NCBI GenBank assembly: GCA_016717265.1
Contig: JADKFX010000001.1
Location: 248,001 to 312,000 of the forward strand
Source of the DNA: Saprospiraceae bacterium
GTDB taxonomy: Bacteria; Bacteroidota; Bacteroidia; Chitinophagales; Saprospiraceae
Direction of reading: 5' to 3'
Length of the DNA: 64,000 nt
Part shown: piece after piece, positions 20,042 to 29,261 of the stretch
Layout: every line of letters begins with the position of its first letter
Numbering within the stretch: position 1 is the stretch's first letter
Program-made: the position numbers and the translations under genes
The notes under the pieces: model-generated
The model's database searches: none
Seen by the model: only the letters and a program-made list of their open reading frames with translations
Told to the model about the DNA's origin: nothing

Positions 20042-21268
20042 ATGATACAATTTAGACCATTTCGTTGGGTTATAGTGGGTTTATTCTCATTTATTCTATC
20101 AACGCTCATTTTTTCACAATATGATCCTTATTTACAGATTAGGGTTGATGTTGTTTATCTTTCTTCGGATGACCTACAAGGCCGGGAAACTGGTACAGAA
20201 GGGGAGGTGATGGCTGCAGAATATATTCAAAGCAGAATGTCAAAAATAGGCTTAAGTCCAAAAGGGAATGAGGATTGGCTTCAGCCATTTAAATTTTCAT
20301 CCAATCCGCATGGAGGAAATGTACAGGATAAAACAGGCAGAAATGTTATTGGTTTTTTAAATAAAAAAGCTAAAAAGACTATAGTAATTGGTGCCCATTA
20401 CGATCATTTAGGGCATGGTGCCACAGGTTCTTTAGCTCCCAATGATCATTCCATCCATAATGGTGCCGATGATAATGCCAGTGGGATTGCTTCCATGCTT
20501 TATTTAGCCGAAAATCTAAAAAATGACAAGAAACTTAAATATAACGTCTTGTTTATTGCATTTTCAGGAGAAGAATTTGGTTTATTTGGCTCCAAAGCAT
20601 TCATGGAAAATCCTACTATTCCAAAAGAAAGTATCCTGGCTATGATCAATATGGATATGGTTGGCAGGTTAAATGCCGAAAAAACCATTGCCATTAGTGG
20701 TGTAGGCACTGCTATTGAATGGAAAGATATTTTGGAAAGCTGTAAAAGTCCTGGTTTCACTTTCAATTATAGTGATGGTGGTATCGGACCCTCAGATCAT
20801 ACTTCCTTTTACCTAAAAGAAATACCAGTATTACATTTTTTTACCGGACAGCATAAAGATTATCACAAACCAAGTGATGATAGTCCTTTAGTTAATTATG
20901 AGGGGATTTTCGAGGTTTCACAAATCATTTGGGGTGTTGTCCAAAAGCTTTCTGAAAAGACAGCTCTTTCATTTCAAAAAACCAAGGACGAAAACAAGCA
21001 ACAATCGAGCAGTTTCAAGGTTACCATGGGTATCATGCCGGATTATGTCTTTAATGGAGAAGGAATGCGTATTGATGCTGTTTTAGATAATCGTCCGGCT
21101 CAAAAAGCTGGATTGGAAGCTGGGGATATTATTATTCAGGTTGGAGGCTTTAAAGTAAAAGATGTTTACGAATACATGGAAGCCCTAAGTAAATTCGAGA
21201 AAGGTCAATCTGCAGAAGTAAAAGTGAAAAGAAAGGACCTAGAAGTTGTCAAAAAGGTAGATTTTTAA
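20042..21268 (+). CDS. M28-family aminopeptidase with C-terminal PDZ domain, secreted
   Basis: The start is the ATG of MIQFRPFRWVIVGLFSF (408 residues), giving a clear signal peptide ending near FSQ; a frame reaching 19937 adds no plausible domain. The two-zinc M28 core is at about residues 100-310: GAHYDHLGHG (His119), HNGADDNASG, FSGEEFGLFGSKAF (catalytic Glu), MINMDMVGRL and GPSDHTSFYLKEIPVLHFFTG. Residues about 330-408 form a PDZ domain (GMRIDAVLDNRPAQKAGLEAG). The enzyme should remove N-terminal residues from peptides in the periplasm or outside. It is divergent from the SRPBCC gene and monocistronic, with tRNA-Cys 162 bp downstream. Confidence 0.9.
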   Translation: MIQFRPFRWVIVGLFSFILSTLIFSQYDPYLQIRVDVVYLSSDDLQGRETGTEGEVMAAEYIQSRMSKIGLSPKGNEDWLQPFKFSSNPHGGNVQDKTGRNVIGFLNKKAKKTIVIGAHYDHLGHGATGSLAPNDHSIHNGADDNASGIASMLYLAENLKNDKKLKYNVLFIAFSGEEFGLFGSKAFMENPTIPKESILAMINMDMVGRLNAEKTIAISGVGTAIEWKDILESCKSPGFTFNYSDGGIGPSDHTSFYLKEIPVLHFFTGQHKDYHKPSDDSPLVNYEGIFEVSQIIWGVVQKLSEKTALSFQKTKDENKQQSSSFKVTMGIMPDYVFNGEGMRIDAVLDNRPAQKAGLEAGDIIIQVGGFKVKDVYEYMEALSKFEKGQSAEVKVKRKDLEVVKKVDF

Positions 21269-21429
21269 GATTAAAAATGGTTAGTAGGATCCTGGTTTTA
21301 TTTATTATTTCGTTCCACTTTCCTTCTATACAGCGGATAGATGCCAATAGCTGAATAAGCTTGACCCACTATAACGAACAAAATTCCTGATAAAATTGAA
21401 AATATTCTTAGATTTGCCCTCCTTTTAAA

Positions 21430-21500
21430 GGTCGGGTGGCCGAGTGGCTAGGCTGAGGTCTGCAAAACCTCCTACAGCGGTTCGAATCCGCTCTCGACCT
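21430..21500 (+). tRNA. tRNA-Cys (anticodon GCA)
   Basis: A complete 71-nt cloverleaf. The acceptor stem GGTCGGG pairs with CTCGACC (one G-T pair), and the discriminator is T, as in tRNA-Cys. The anticodon stem GAGGT/ACCTC holds the loop CTGCAAA with GCA at the anticodon. The T arm is AGCGG-TTCGAAT-CCGCT. The 3' CCA is not encoded. Confidence 0.95.
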
Positions 21501-21513
21501 CAAAAACCATATT

Positions 21514-21547
21514 TCCCCTTATTCTACCGGATAAGGGGATTTTTTTT
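21514..21547 (+). terminator. Rho-independent terminator of tRNA-Cys
   Basis: A perfect 9-bp stem TCCCCTTAT/ATAAGGGGA with an 8-base loop, followed by eight T, begins 13 bases after the tRNA. Confidence 0.9.
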
Positions 21548-21647
21548 ATGCTGATATTTAAATAAGTGCTAAGATTGGGTTTCCTTCCTTTGCATATTCC
21601 GTTCGTTACTAATAATAAGGTTTAAAAGGAAGTGTGATTTTGTTGCA

Positions 21648-21768
21648 TAATCCAGTCCATAGGTTGCCACTAAATCCAATGCATAGGTAACCACTAAATC
21701 CGGATCAAAGGTACCCGGCTTTTCCGGAGTATAGGTTTCCACCATATCCGGATCAAAGGTACCCGGCT
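21648..21768. repeat. Five tandem 24-bp degenerate repeats
   Basis: Five units spaced exactly 24 bp apart share the pattern (t)ATCC..(24)..AGGT..CC: the TCC core falls at 21651, 21675, 21699, 21723 and 21747. Units 3 and 5 are nearly identical (CCGGATCAAAGGTACCCGGC). Arrays of such repeats are known at the ends of IS21-family elements as transposase-binding sites, so this may be the orphan end of such an element. Because 24 is divisible by three, the minus strand also stays open with an eight-residue repeat. The rest of 21548-21927 holds no other gene. Confidence 0.75.
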
Positions 21769-21927
21769 AGTTTGAAGCCATTATAGGTTTGAAAATTAAG
21801 TTGGATTGTCTTATATTTTATAATAGGAAGTATCTTTGACTTATGCGAAATATTTCGTGTGTTTTTATGTTAGTGGCCATTTTTACCAAATCACTACTAA
21901 CAGGCAAAATAATTGACAAAAAGAGAT

Positions 21928-22644
21928 ATGAATTGTAAAACTTGCGACAAAGAATTAACTTCAAAATTTTGCCCAGACTGTGGACAGCCAAACGAACTTA
22001 AAAGAATTGATGGACATTACATAATTCAGGAAATTAAACACGTTTTACATTTTGAACGAGGAATTTTATACACGATTAGAGAACTAATTACAAATCCAGG
22101 ACAAAACATAAAAAACTATCTAACCCAAAATAGAAATAGACTTGTCAAGCCAATAATATTCATAATTATCACGTCACTTATATATTCATTATGCAATAAA
22201 TTTTTTCATTTTGAAGACGGATATGTGAAATATTTAGCCGATACAAAATCGACAACAAGTGCAATTTTTAAATGGATACAAGGTAATTATGGATACTCAA
22301 ATATTCTAATGGGTATTTTTATTGCCTTATGGACAAAATTGTTTTTCAGAAAACATAAATACAACATTTTTGAAATTCTAATACTTCTCTGTTTTGTTAT
22401 GGGAATGGGTATGCTGATTTATTCGGTTTTTGGAATATTTCAAGGTTTGACAAATTTCAACATAATGCAAATTGCAGGAATTGTAGGGTTTATTTATACG
22501 ACTTGGGCCGTTGGACATTTCTTCGAAAAAGAAAAAGTCATTAGTTATGTGAAGGCTTTTTTCGCTTATATTTTAGGTATGCTAACTTTTTCATTAATTG
22601 CAATTTTAATAGGATCTATAACAGATTTAATAATAAAACATTAA
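21928..22644 (+). CDS. DUF3667 zinc-ribbon membrane protein
   Basis: The start is the ATG of MNCKTCDKEL (238 residues). An N-terminal zinc ribbon has two CxxC pairs (CKTC and FCPDCGQP), followed by HYIIQEIKHVLHFERGILYTIRELITNPGQNIKNYL, the conserved cytosolic part of the DUF3667 family. Four hydrophobic segments follow (about residues 75-93, 125-143, 150-175 and 205-232). Its function is unknown. The GTTAGTGG inverted repeat just upstream (21869-21879 with CACTACTAAC near 21890) and the single-gene unit form suggest accessory origin. The small ORF starting 5 bp downstream is probably co-transcribed. Confidence 0.8.
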   Translation: MNCKTCDKELTSKFCPDCGQPNELKRIDGHYIIQEIKHVLHFERGILYTIRELITNPGQNIKNYLTQNRNRLVKPIIFIIITSLIYSLCNKFFHFEDGYVKYLADTKSTTSAIFKWIQGNYGYSNILMGIFIALWTKLFFRKHKYNIFEILILLCFVMGMGMLIYSVFGIFQGLTNFNIMQIAGIVGFIYTTWAVGHFFEKEKVISYVKAFFAYILGMLTFSLIAILIGSITDLIIKH

Positions 22645-22649
22645 AAAAT

Positions 22650-22841
22650 ATGGACAGTAAAAAAGGAATGAATTGGTTTTTTGCATTGATTGCATTTACA
22701 CTGGGCTTGACTTTGATTAAACACATTGACTTTAAGAACTTAACACTTAAAGAACCAGCATTAGACATTCTATATATAATTGTGCTTATAATATCAATAT
22801 ACATAATCATAAAAGACTTAAAAAAAAAGACTGACAAATAA
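22650..22841 (+). CDS. Small two-helix membrane protein, unrecognised
   Basis: A 63-residue protein starting 5 bp after the DUF3667 stop, with two hydrophobic segments (MNWFFALIAFTLGLTLI and ILYIIVLIISIYIII) joined by a short charged loop and ending in a Lys-rich tail (KDLKKKTDK). I recognise no family. The close spacing, same strand and clear membrane pattern support a real gene translated with its neighbour. After it, 22842-23086 carries only short inverted repeats (e.g. AAATTGAA/TTCAATTT near 22890) and no gene. Confidence 0.55.
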   Translation: MDSKKGMNWFFALIAFTLGLTLIKHIDFKNLTLKEPALDILYIIVLIISIYIIIKDLKKKTDK

Positions 22842-23086
22842 AAAACTGCCACTGACAGGGGTTTGGCAAAATGGGGGCAGAAGTGCAAAATTGAACATTA
22901 GTAATTCAATTTGGCATTTGTTCAAACCTAAGCATTTTTGCTTCTAATCCGCCACTAAGTCAAGCGCCAAAACATCAGGATGTGAAAAAACTTAGTTAAA
23001 ATAAATTGTAAATTTCTTTGTATAATAAATTATGATTTGTATTTTTTAATATTATAAATCATATAACAGGCTTACCAAGATTACAA

Positions 23087-23775
23087 ATGCAAATGTGTTC
23101 ACTTGAGGATTATATTGATCAGGAAAACCCAGTGCGATTTGTTCCTGCCCGACTGCAGGCGGGGATTTATTTGTTGAGCAATTTGATTTATTAAAACTTG
23201 GCTTTGATGTTAAAACTTTAAAGAATGAAGGACGTCCAAGTTTTGAATCTTCTACTCTATTAAAAATTTATTTGTATGGCTATCTAAATGGATTGAGAAG
23301 CAGTCGTAGGTTAGAAAGTGAATGTTGCCGCAACATTGAACTCCAATGGCTCACCTTAGGATTAAGACCAAACGATCATACGATTGCTGATTTTAGAAAA
23401 TACAATCCTAAAGCATTGAAAAACGTGTTCAAATTGTTTGTTTCCTTTCTAAAAGATATTGATTTAATTGGACGTCAAATTATTGCCTTTGATGGTACTA
23501 AGTCCAGAGCCCACAATAGCAAAAAAAATAATTATAATCAGAAGAAAATTGATAGGCATCTAGCTTATATAGAAGACAAAAGCAACGAATATCTATGTCA
23601 ATTGGAGGATATTGATACAAAGGAAGATTTTACAAAAGTCTTGAATATCCAGGAAAAAATAAATAGACTTAAAAAAAATAAGATTAAATATGAAGTTCTA
23701 CAAAAACAACTAATAGCTTCTGACGAGCCACAAGTTTTCAATCCGAATGCATTCAACGCAGAGCGCAATACTTAA
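23087..23775 (+). pseudogene. IS1182-family transposase, frameshifted and truncated
   Basis: The remains of a DDE transposase of the IS1182 type: LRSSRRLESECCRNIELQWL, LRPNDHTIADFRKYNPKALKNVF and IIAFDGTKSRAHNSKKNNYNQKK match the N-terminal half of that family. The frame is broken by a 20-bp palindrome at 23144-23163; removing it restores VRFVDLFVEQFDLLKLGFD. The only long intact part begins at 23272. The protein ends after about 230 codons (full members are about 450-500 residues), in a C-terminal tail that no longer looks like transposase. The first ATG of the restored frame is at 23087. No terminal repeats were found, so this is a dead relic. Confidence 0.8.
23144..23163. repeat. 20-bp imperfect palindrome inserted in the transposase gene
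   Basis: The sequence CCTGCCCGACTGCAGGCGGG is GC-rich against the AT-rich surroundings and nearly self-complementary. It interrupts the transposase frame exactly; without it the codons read GTT-GAT-TTA-TTT. A second, diverged copy is at 28352-28371. Confidence 0.7.
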
Positions 23776-23887
23776 CCACTCCGTTTGAACTCATCGAATC
23801 ATTGACTATACCGCAAAATGAATAATTAATAAATAGTTTACAAATAAATTCCTCTATGCTTTTATCGTTTTCCTGAATCAATCCATT

Positions 23888-26800
23888 TTATCTCAACAAA
23901 GTCACATCACCTTTTGCTTGGTGATACCCCCCAAATTTGTCGTGCCAAACTACGCGGTAAACAAAAACAGCAGGACTGGCAGGTTGATTTCGGAAAATTC
24001 CATTCCAGCCATATTGAGGATCATTGGGAGGTATGTTTTGTTGCGCGAAAACTACTTCCCCCCAACGGTTATAAACTGCAAATTCATCAATCAAATGAAC
24101 ATCTTCATTTGCATACACAAAGAAACGATCATTAATTTGATCACCGTTTGGTGTAAAAACATTGGGCACATAAACCTCTCCTCCGTCCGAAATCATTAAG
24201 ACCAGATATTCAATGGAATCACAGCCTTTATGGCTTCGATGGTTATAAATATAAACACCGCTTTGATTGTAAAGCTGATTGGTAGTTGACCAAACAAAAC
24301 GGTCTAATGCACAAATCGTGTCTCCAAAATGATACTCCGGATTTATCATAAGCTGCATCTGATATGTAGAATCACAACCTTCGCTGGTTTTGGAATCATA
24401 CCGATAGCTGCCGCTGTTATTATAAATCTTTCCGGTAATGGGCCAGGTAAAATTGATACAGCTTTCAATGGTATCTTTAAAATGATATTCCGGCCGAATT
24501 CGAAGATTTATATTCAGGATCGAGTCACAACCGAATTGATTCGCACCATTTAAAATAATTCTGCCGGATTTATTTGTTTCATTAAATACTACCTGATGAA
24601 TGGACACATTCCCTCTTGGACAAATAGAAGTGTCTATGCGATATGCTGACTCTGGTCGTATATGAATCTCAACTTGAATTATAGAATCACAGCCCACCAC
24701 ATTAGCCCCTGAAAGTACAATCCGACCGCTTGGATTTAATTCGTCAAATCGCTGATTGTGCAAGAGAATGAATCCTCCTGGACAAATAGCACTGTCTAAC
24801 TGGGACCTTGATGTTGTACGCAAACTGACGCTTACTTCTATAATAGAATCGCAGCCCACCGCATTAGCTCCTGAAAGTACAATCCGACCGCTTGGATTTA
24901 ATTCGTCAAATCGCTGATTGTGCAAGAGAATGAACCCTCCAGGACAAATAGCACTGTCTAGCTGGGACCTTGATGTTGGACGCAAACTAACATTTACTTC
25001 TATAATAGAATCGCAGCCCCATTGATTCGCTGCATTCAAAATAATACTTCCTACAAGATTTGATTCATCAAAACGTTTATTATGCAATAGAATAAATGAA
25101 CCAGGACAAATCGTGGTGTCCAGAGTCGCTTTTGTAAAAGGTAGGAATTGCAACTTTACATGGATCGTAGAATCACAGTTCCTATGATTGGCTCCGGGTA
25201 AAATAATATCTCCTGAACTTCGGTTTGCATCAAAGGTTTGGTTGTGCAAGATTACTTTACCGAATACACAAGTAGTGGTATCCAAATTAGATTCTGACTT
25301 CGTAAGAATATTTAGGTTTACCTGAATCACAGAGTCACAACCAAATTGATTTGCAGCTTGCAGAAAAATGATTCCGTTGGTCTTGTTTTTATCAAAAATT
25401 TGATTGTGCAAGTTCAATGAATTTCCATCACAGATCGCTGTGTCTAAGCTATAACTTGTCTGCAGATGAATCGCAGTATTTACAACGACCAAAGAATCAC
25501 AGCCGAAGCCACGGGTATTTGGAAACCTAACTAGCCCAGAAGGATTTGATGCTGAAAACCAGCGATCGCCTACTTTTACAGAATCCGTAATACACAAATC
25601 ATAATAGATAGAATCAGGTTTGACCTGAAAGCAAGGAAGCAATCCAAAGTCGATTGAAAAATCATTTTCACCGTCTTTACCACTCAAATAATTAATAGCA
25701 AGTTTATCCTTATAAATTAGCGGGAGCGGAAGTGATCGCGATGCATCTGAATCATTTTCGGAATTTCCAAAATTTAGGCGCGTATGAAAGGCAGATGTCG
25801 AAAAACTTTGCTTGTTAAAGATTAATTCACCATTGATATAGTTGGTATCTGCACCCAATTGTATAAAATATTCGGTGTAAGGATCCAAGTCGCGAAAATA
25901 ATATACACCATTCTGATCACTATTTGTTTGTTTAATTAATGAATCTTTCGCATTAAAAAGTAACACCGGAATATTCATTAATGGAGTTTCACCCGGGTCT
26001 TGAATCCCATCCTGATCCAGGTCATTCCAAATAAAATTGCCAAGAGATACACCAATACCTTTAGGTGTAGATGAGCCAATGAGTAATTCGATATCGCCTA
26101 GTCCTGCTGCTTTACCAAAGGTCCCAAGCTCTCCGGTAAAAATATTGTAATTGACTTTCTTTGTACCTAAGGAATTATCAAGTTGACTCCATCCATTAGA
26201 CCAAATATTTGCTGGATCCATTAGGGTAGCTAGTACCGTATTGTAACTTGGATGGACAGCTAATGCTCCTAAGCTGCTTTCCTGATGACTGTAAAATCCA
26301 TCTTGAAAATAAAATTCCCCGCCACAAACTCCCTGATTGTTATCTTTTCCTTGAGTGGTATAAAATCCAGAACTTGCATTTTGTTCTAATATATATTCGT
26401 TTTTAAGTTTGAATAATTTAAGGTTGTCTCCACCCGCAAAAGTGATGTATCTAATATTGTCTTTAGTATTCGTCCCGTAATCTCGTCCACCTGTTTGATA
26501 TCCATATCGGTCTCCAAGTGACACGATCATATTTTCCTCAGAATCGAATTCTATATCTGAAAGCACAGGAACAGGGCCACAAACCACATCTCCTTGAATA
26601 AAAAACTTGTAAAAATCATTATTCCAAGGGCGGAATGTGGAGCAAATGTTTCCGTCTAAAAAACCTTTTGTATAGTTGAGTTCAAAAGAAACTTCTTGTT
26701 TAAAGTTCCCGTTGGTATAGGAATATACCACTGCACGTAAATCATCCCAATTGCCCGTTGATTCTGCTGAACAAACACCTCCAACATAAAGGGATCCATC

Positions 26801-28234
26801 TTTGTATTTTAGTCCCCAGGGCCGCCAATCACTGGCAATAGAACATCCAGGATCTGGAATTGGAATTTCCCGAACGCGATCTGCGGTAATCGGCAATCGT
26901 AAAGGATTTCCGATTGCAATAATTATAAGAGACCGGTTGTAAAGATTGACAACAAATAAAGTATCCCCGGCATCGTTAACATCCAGATCGCCAAGTCCCC
27001 ATTTTCCAATTTTGTCAAAAGCAGACGAATCGTGGGAAGCATCCAAAGGATTAATTGGAAGATTTCGAATGAGCAAACGTTCGTCCCCGGTTTGGATACC
27101 AAAGGAATCAAGATTTACCATCACTTTTGTGATTCCAAAATAACGATAACCCGGTAGTATTTGTGGGTTCGGTAAAAATCCACTTAAGTCCGTAACATAG
27201 ATCGCACCCAGTCCGCCAGGCCCTAAAGAGGCGTTTCGTTTTAAAAAAGAACCAGAAAATAACTGACGTGTTTCTTTTTGAAAGCTGAGTCCCCAAACGG
27301 ATCCAGTTTCTCCTGCATTGGCAATATAATAATTCCCATTAGGTCCTGTCCGAGGCCCACCTTCGGTGGTGGAGTAGAGATTTGCTACGAGTGTAGGCTC
27401 CGTATGTGCCGGACTGGCAGGATTTAGAGCGTCCCCCTTTGCAAAACAAGTGGTGACCATCCAGGGATTTGGATCAATCACCTTGGTCAACTGATAAATA
27501 CCGAGGTCAACATTACAAGTACCTACCGTTGCAAATTGAGTACGGGTCTTATTTTCAGGTCCAGGTATGGCATCAAATAAACCGGCCGGTATCTGGTATT
27601 CTACTCTTAGTTTTTGTCCTGCTACTAAATTATCAATAGCCCATAGACCATTTGTTTTAGTAGTAGTAACTGCATGTAACTTTTTGGCATCATCATATAA
27701 TCGAACTTCAATTCCGCGCAATCCATTTTCGGAACTTTCCTGTAAGCCATTGTTGTTAAAATCAGAATAAAGCTTACCACCGATTGCCATCGGACCAGAA
27801 CAAACGGGTGGATTACATGGTAAGGGTAAAATAATATTCACTGGATTGGCTGCACAGTTTCCTGTAATAAAAGAAGCATCCACTGAATAGTTGCCGCCAT
27901 CTGGATCTAAAATAAATTGGACAAAAGGAGGACAGCCTTTCATAAAAGGATCAAAGAGTTTAGTCATCCCATTTAGTCTTACTTGTATTTTTTCACCAGC
28001 CACGGGCATTGACCATGATAAAAAGACTACGACGATCACTTTAGATTGATTTCCAGTACGCAGTCCATATTCACATTCGCCAACGATTACGCGGTCAATC
28101 GTTAAGGTACATATCGCATTCTCAATAATAGACTTATGATAACTTTTTCCGAAAGTTAAGTCTGATCCAAAAACTATAAAAGCGAGGGTCCACAGTGCCA
28201 TTAATCCTATTTTAATCATAGCTCTATGATTCAA
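23888..28234 (-). CDS. Giant secreted SdrD-like adhesin with gliding-motility C-terminal (T9SS type B) domain
   Basis: A 1448-residue secreted protein. After the signal peptide, an SdrD/CshA-type B repeat (GKLYSDFNNNGLQESSENGLRGIEVRLYDD, about residues 150-240) is followed by a large beta-propeller-like region (about 250-740) and a second SdrD-type repeat (LGNFIWNDLDQDGIQDPGETP, about 745-840). Next come six or seven 54-residue Cys-rich repeats of the form CDSIIxVxV...LDSAICPGGFILLHNQ (about 910-1250) and two shorter degenerate units. The C-terminus (VYVPNVFTPNGDQINDRFFV through GDVTLLR) is the gliding-motility-associated C-terminal domain used for T9SS type B sorting. Two neighbouring repeats are nearly identical in DNA. 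The inferred role is a surface adhesin. A TACCTTTA box lies about 20 bases upstream. Confidence 0.88.
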   Translation of the reverse strand: MNHRAMIKIGLMALWTLAFIVFGSDLTFGKSYHKSIIENAICTLTIDRVIVGECEYGLRTGNQSKVIVVVFLSWSMPVAGEKIQVRLNGMTKLFDPFMKGCPPFVQFILDPDGGNYSVDASFITGNCAANPVNIILPLPCNPPVCSGPMAIGGKLYSDFNNNGLQESSENGLRGIEVRLYDDAKKLHAVTTTKTNGLWAIDNLVAGQKLRVEYQIPAGLFDAIPGPENKTRTQFATVGTCNVDLGIYQLTKVIDPNPWMVTTCFAKGDALNPASPAHTEPTLVANLYSTTEGGPRTGPNGNYYIANAGETGSVWGLSFQKETRQLFSGSFLKRNASLGPGGLGAIYVTDLSGFLPNPQILPGYRYFGITKVMVNLDSFGIQTGDERLLIRNLPINPLDASHDSSAFDKIGKWGLGDLDVNDAGDTLFVVNLYNRSLIIIAIGNPLRLPITADRVREIPIPDPGCSIASDWRPWGLKYKDGSLYVGGVCSAESTGNWDDLRAVVYSYTNGNFKQEVSFELNYTKGFLDGNICSTFRPWNNDFYKFFIQGDVVCGPVPVLSDIEFDSEENMIVSLGDRYGYQTGGRDYGTNTKDNIRYITFAGGDNLKLFKLKNEYILEQNASSGFYTTQGKDNNQGVCGGEFYFQDGFYSHQESSLGALAVHPSYNTVLATLMDPANIWSNGWSQLDNSLGTKKVNYNIFTGELGTFGKAAGLGDIELLIGSSTPKGIGVSLGNFIWNDLDQDGIQDPGETPLMNIPVLLFNAKDSLIKQTNSDQNGVYYFRDLDPYTEYFIQLGADTNYINGELIFNKQSFSTSAFHTRLNFGNSENDSDASRSLPLPLIYKDKLAINYLSGKDGENDFSIDFGLLPCFQVKPDSIYYDLCITDSVKVGDRWFSASNPSGLVRFPNTRGFGCDSLVVVNTAIHLQTSYSLDTAICDGNSLNLHNQIFDKNKTNGIIFLQAANQFGCDSVIQVNLNILTKSESNLDTTTCVFGKVILHNQTFDANRSSGDIILPGANHRNCDSTIHVKLQFLPFTKATLDTTICPGSFILLHNKRFDESNLVGSIILNAANQWGCDSIIEVNVSLRPTSRSQLDSAICPGGFILLHNQRFDELNPSGRIVLSGANAVGCDSIIEVSVSLRTTSRSQLDSAICPGGFILLHNQRFDELNPSGRIVLSGANVVGCDSIIQVEIHIRPESAYRIDTSICPRGNVSIHQVVFNETNKSGRIILNGANQFGCDSILNINLRIRPEYHFKDTIESCINFTWPITGKIYNNSGSYRYDSKTSEGCDSTYQMQLMINPEYHFGDTICALDRFVWSTTNQLYNQSGVYIYNHRSHKGCDSIEYLVLMISDGGEVYVPNVFTPNGDQINDRFFVYANEDVHLIDEFAVYNRWGEVVFAQQNIPPNDPQYGWNGIFRNQPASPAVFVYRVVWHDKFGGYHQAKGDVTLLR
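24684..25007 (-). repeat. Recent 162-bp in-frame tandem duplication inside the adhesin
   Basis: Two consecutive 54-codon repeats (about 24684-24845 and 24846-25007) are almost identical at DNA level; for example the CTGAAAGTACAATCCGACCG word recurs at exactly 162 bp. The other repeats of the same family in this gene are much more diverged, so this pair is a recent expansion. Confidence 0.75.
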
Positions 28235-28351
28235 GAAGTTAATTGACTAAATAAAGGTACTAATAAATAGAACCTTTAAGCATCCTTTATGCGTTTAGTG
28301 GAATTCAATCTGAAAGTGTGTAAAAGTGAATTCTGTCTCGTCCTAAAAAAA

Positions 28352-28371
28352 CCTGACCGATTGTAGGCGGG
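28352..28371. repeat. Second copy of the 20-bp GC-rich palindrome
   Basis: The sequence CCTGACCGATTGTAGGCGGG differs from the copy at 23144-23163 at 3-4 positions. It lies in the non-coding gap between the adhesin and the toxin-antitoxin island (28235-28591), in a stretch that resembles an insertion-sequence end (GTCTCGTCCTAAAA before and GTTTACAGG after). Nothing else recognisable is present in this gap apart from the 19-bp word at 28423. Confidence 0.55.
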
Positions 28372-28422
28372 GTTTACAGGTTAATTCATTAATCCTGCTA
28401 TTCGTTTACATTAGTTTCAGTG

Positions 28423-28441
28423 CTCCGCAGACACTTTTGTG
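28423..28441 (+). repeat. Left copy of a 19-bp direct repeat bracketing the + strand island
   Basis: CTCCGCAGACACTTTTGTG here and CTCCGCAGACAGTTTTGTG at 32662-32680 differ at one position and lie in the same orientation on either side of the accessory block. They could be attachment-type repeats or shared non-coding cassette sequence. Confidence 0.4.
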
Positions 28442-28591
28442 GTTAATCAAACATTGGTTCTACGCATCAATATTTGAGGTATAAATAGCCATCTTCGCCA
28501 AGCCTGAAAACCTTATGCTTGACCTTAAAAAAGGCGGTAAAAAATAAAGTGTCGTATTAAAGAAACTATTATCTTCGTCAAAATGATATGA

Positions 28592-28936
28592 ATGGAAGAC
28601 CTTTTTAGGGTTGAATTGCTTGATGAGGCTACTGAATTCATAGAGCAACTTGACGAAAAGACTAGAGATAAAGTCTTTTACAACCTTAAAAAAGCATCCA
28701 AAAAGTAGGATTCAGAATTATTTAAGCAATTGGACAATGAAATCTGGTATTTTAGAACACTTTACAATCGGCAAAAAATCAGATTATTTGAATTTTGGGA
28801 CAAACAAGATAAGAATGATACTTTAGTAATAGCGACACATGGGATCATAAAGAAAAGTGATAAACCGTCAATTTCTGAAATAAATCACGCAAAATATTTA
28901 AGGACGAAATATTTAAAAAAGAAATATAAAAAATAA
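28592..28936 (+). pseudogene. RelE/HigB-like (Gp49/DUF891) toxin with in-frame stop
   Basis: Starting at ATG 28592, the frame reads MEDLFRVELLDEATEFIEQL, reaches a TAG at 28706-28708 (codon 39), then continues in frame through EIWYFRTLYNRQKIRLFEFWDKQDK and ATHGIIKKSDKPS to a TAA at 28934-28936. This is the layout of the phage Gp49-like toxin family, mRNA-cleaving RelE-fold proteins of about 110-120 residues. It aligns with the intact paralogue at 30459-30818 along its length. The stop, with only the TAG breaking the frame, suggests recent inactivation. Its stop overlaps the antitoxin start (TAATG). Confidence 0.8.
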
Positions 28937-29250
28937 TGAAAACAACAAGCTTAGATACATTAATTGATAAACATATTGGAAAAATCGGGACTAAAAAACG
29001 GGATGCATTCGAAAACGAACTTCGATTAGATTTACTTGGAGATGCTGTGAAGAAAGCAAGAAAAGAAAGAAACTTAACTCAAGAGCAACTTGGCAAATTA
29101 GTGGGAGTGCAGAAATCACAAATTTCAAAAATTGAAAATTCTGTAACAGATGCAAGATTTGATACTATGTTGAAAGTATTTAAAGCTTTAAAGGCTAAAG
29201 TAAGCTTCAGCGTAGAAATTGATAAAAGAAAACTTCTGTTAACAGAATAA
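28936..29250 (+). CDS. XRE-family antitoxin of the broken first module
   Basis: A 104-residue protein with an N-terminal KxGTKKRDAFENELRLDLLGDAV segment and a cro/C1-type HTH at about residues 35-90 (ARKERNLTQEQLGKLVGVQKSQISKIENS). Its start overlaps the end of the toxin frame, the normal toxin-first arrangement of this family. It is a paralogue of the antitoxin at 30820-31146. With the toxin carrying a stop, it may persist as an orphan antitoxin able to neutralise or repress the related third module; that is inference. It should autoregulate through its HTH. Confidence 0.85.
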   Translation: MKTTSLDTLIDKHIGKIGTKKRDAFENELRLDLLGDAVKKARKERNLTQEQLGKLVGVQKSQISKIENSVTDARFDTMLKVFKALKAKVSFSVEIDKRKLLLTE

Positions 29251-29261
29251 AACAGGCCAGA

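Noticed and set aside
21277..21402. Minus-strand open frame after the M28 gene reading RRANLRIFSILSGILFVIVG
   Set aside because: It has no start codon and runs into the tRNA-Cys gene; at best a relic of a small membrane protein.
21430..21500. Possible CRISPR or phage attachment structure near tRNA-Cys
   Set aside because: The nearby 24-bp repeats have no unique spacers, and no integrase gene or duplicated tRNA 3' end is seen.
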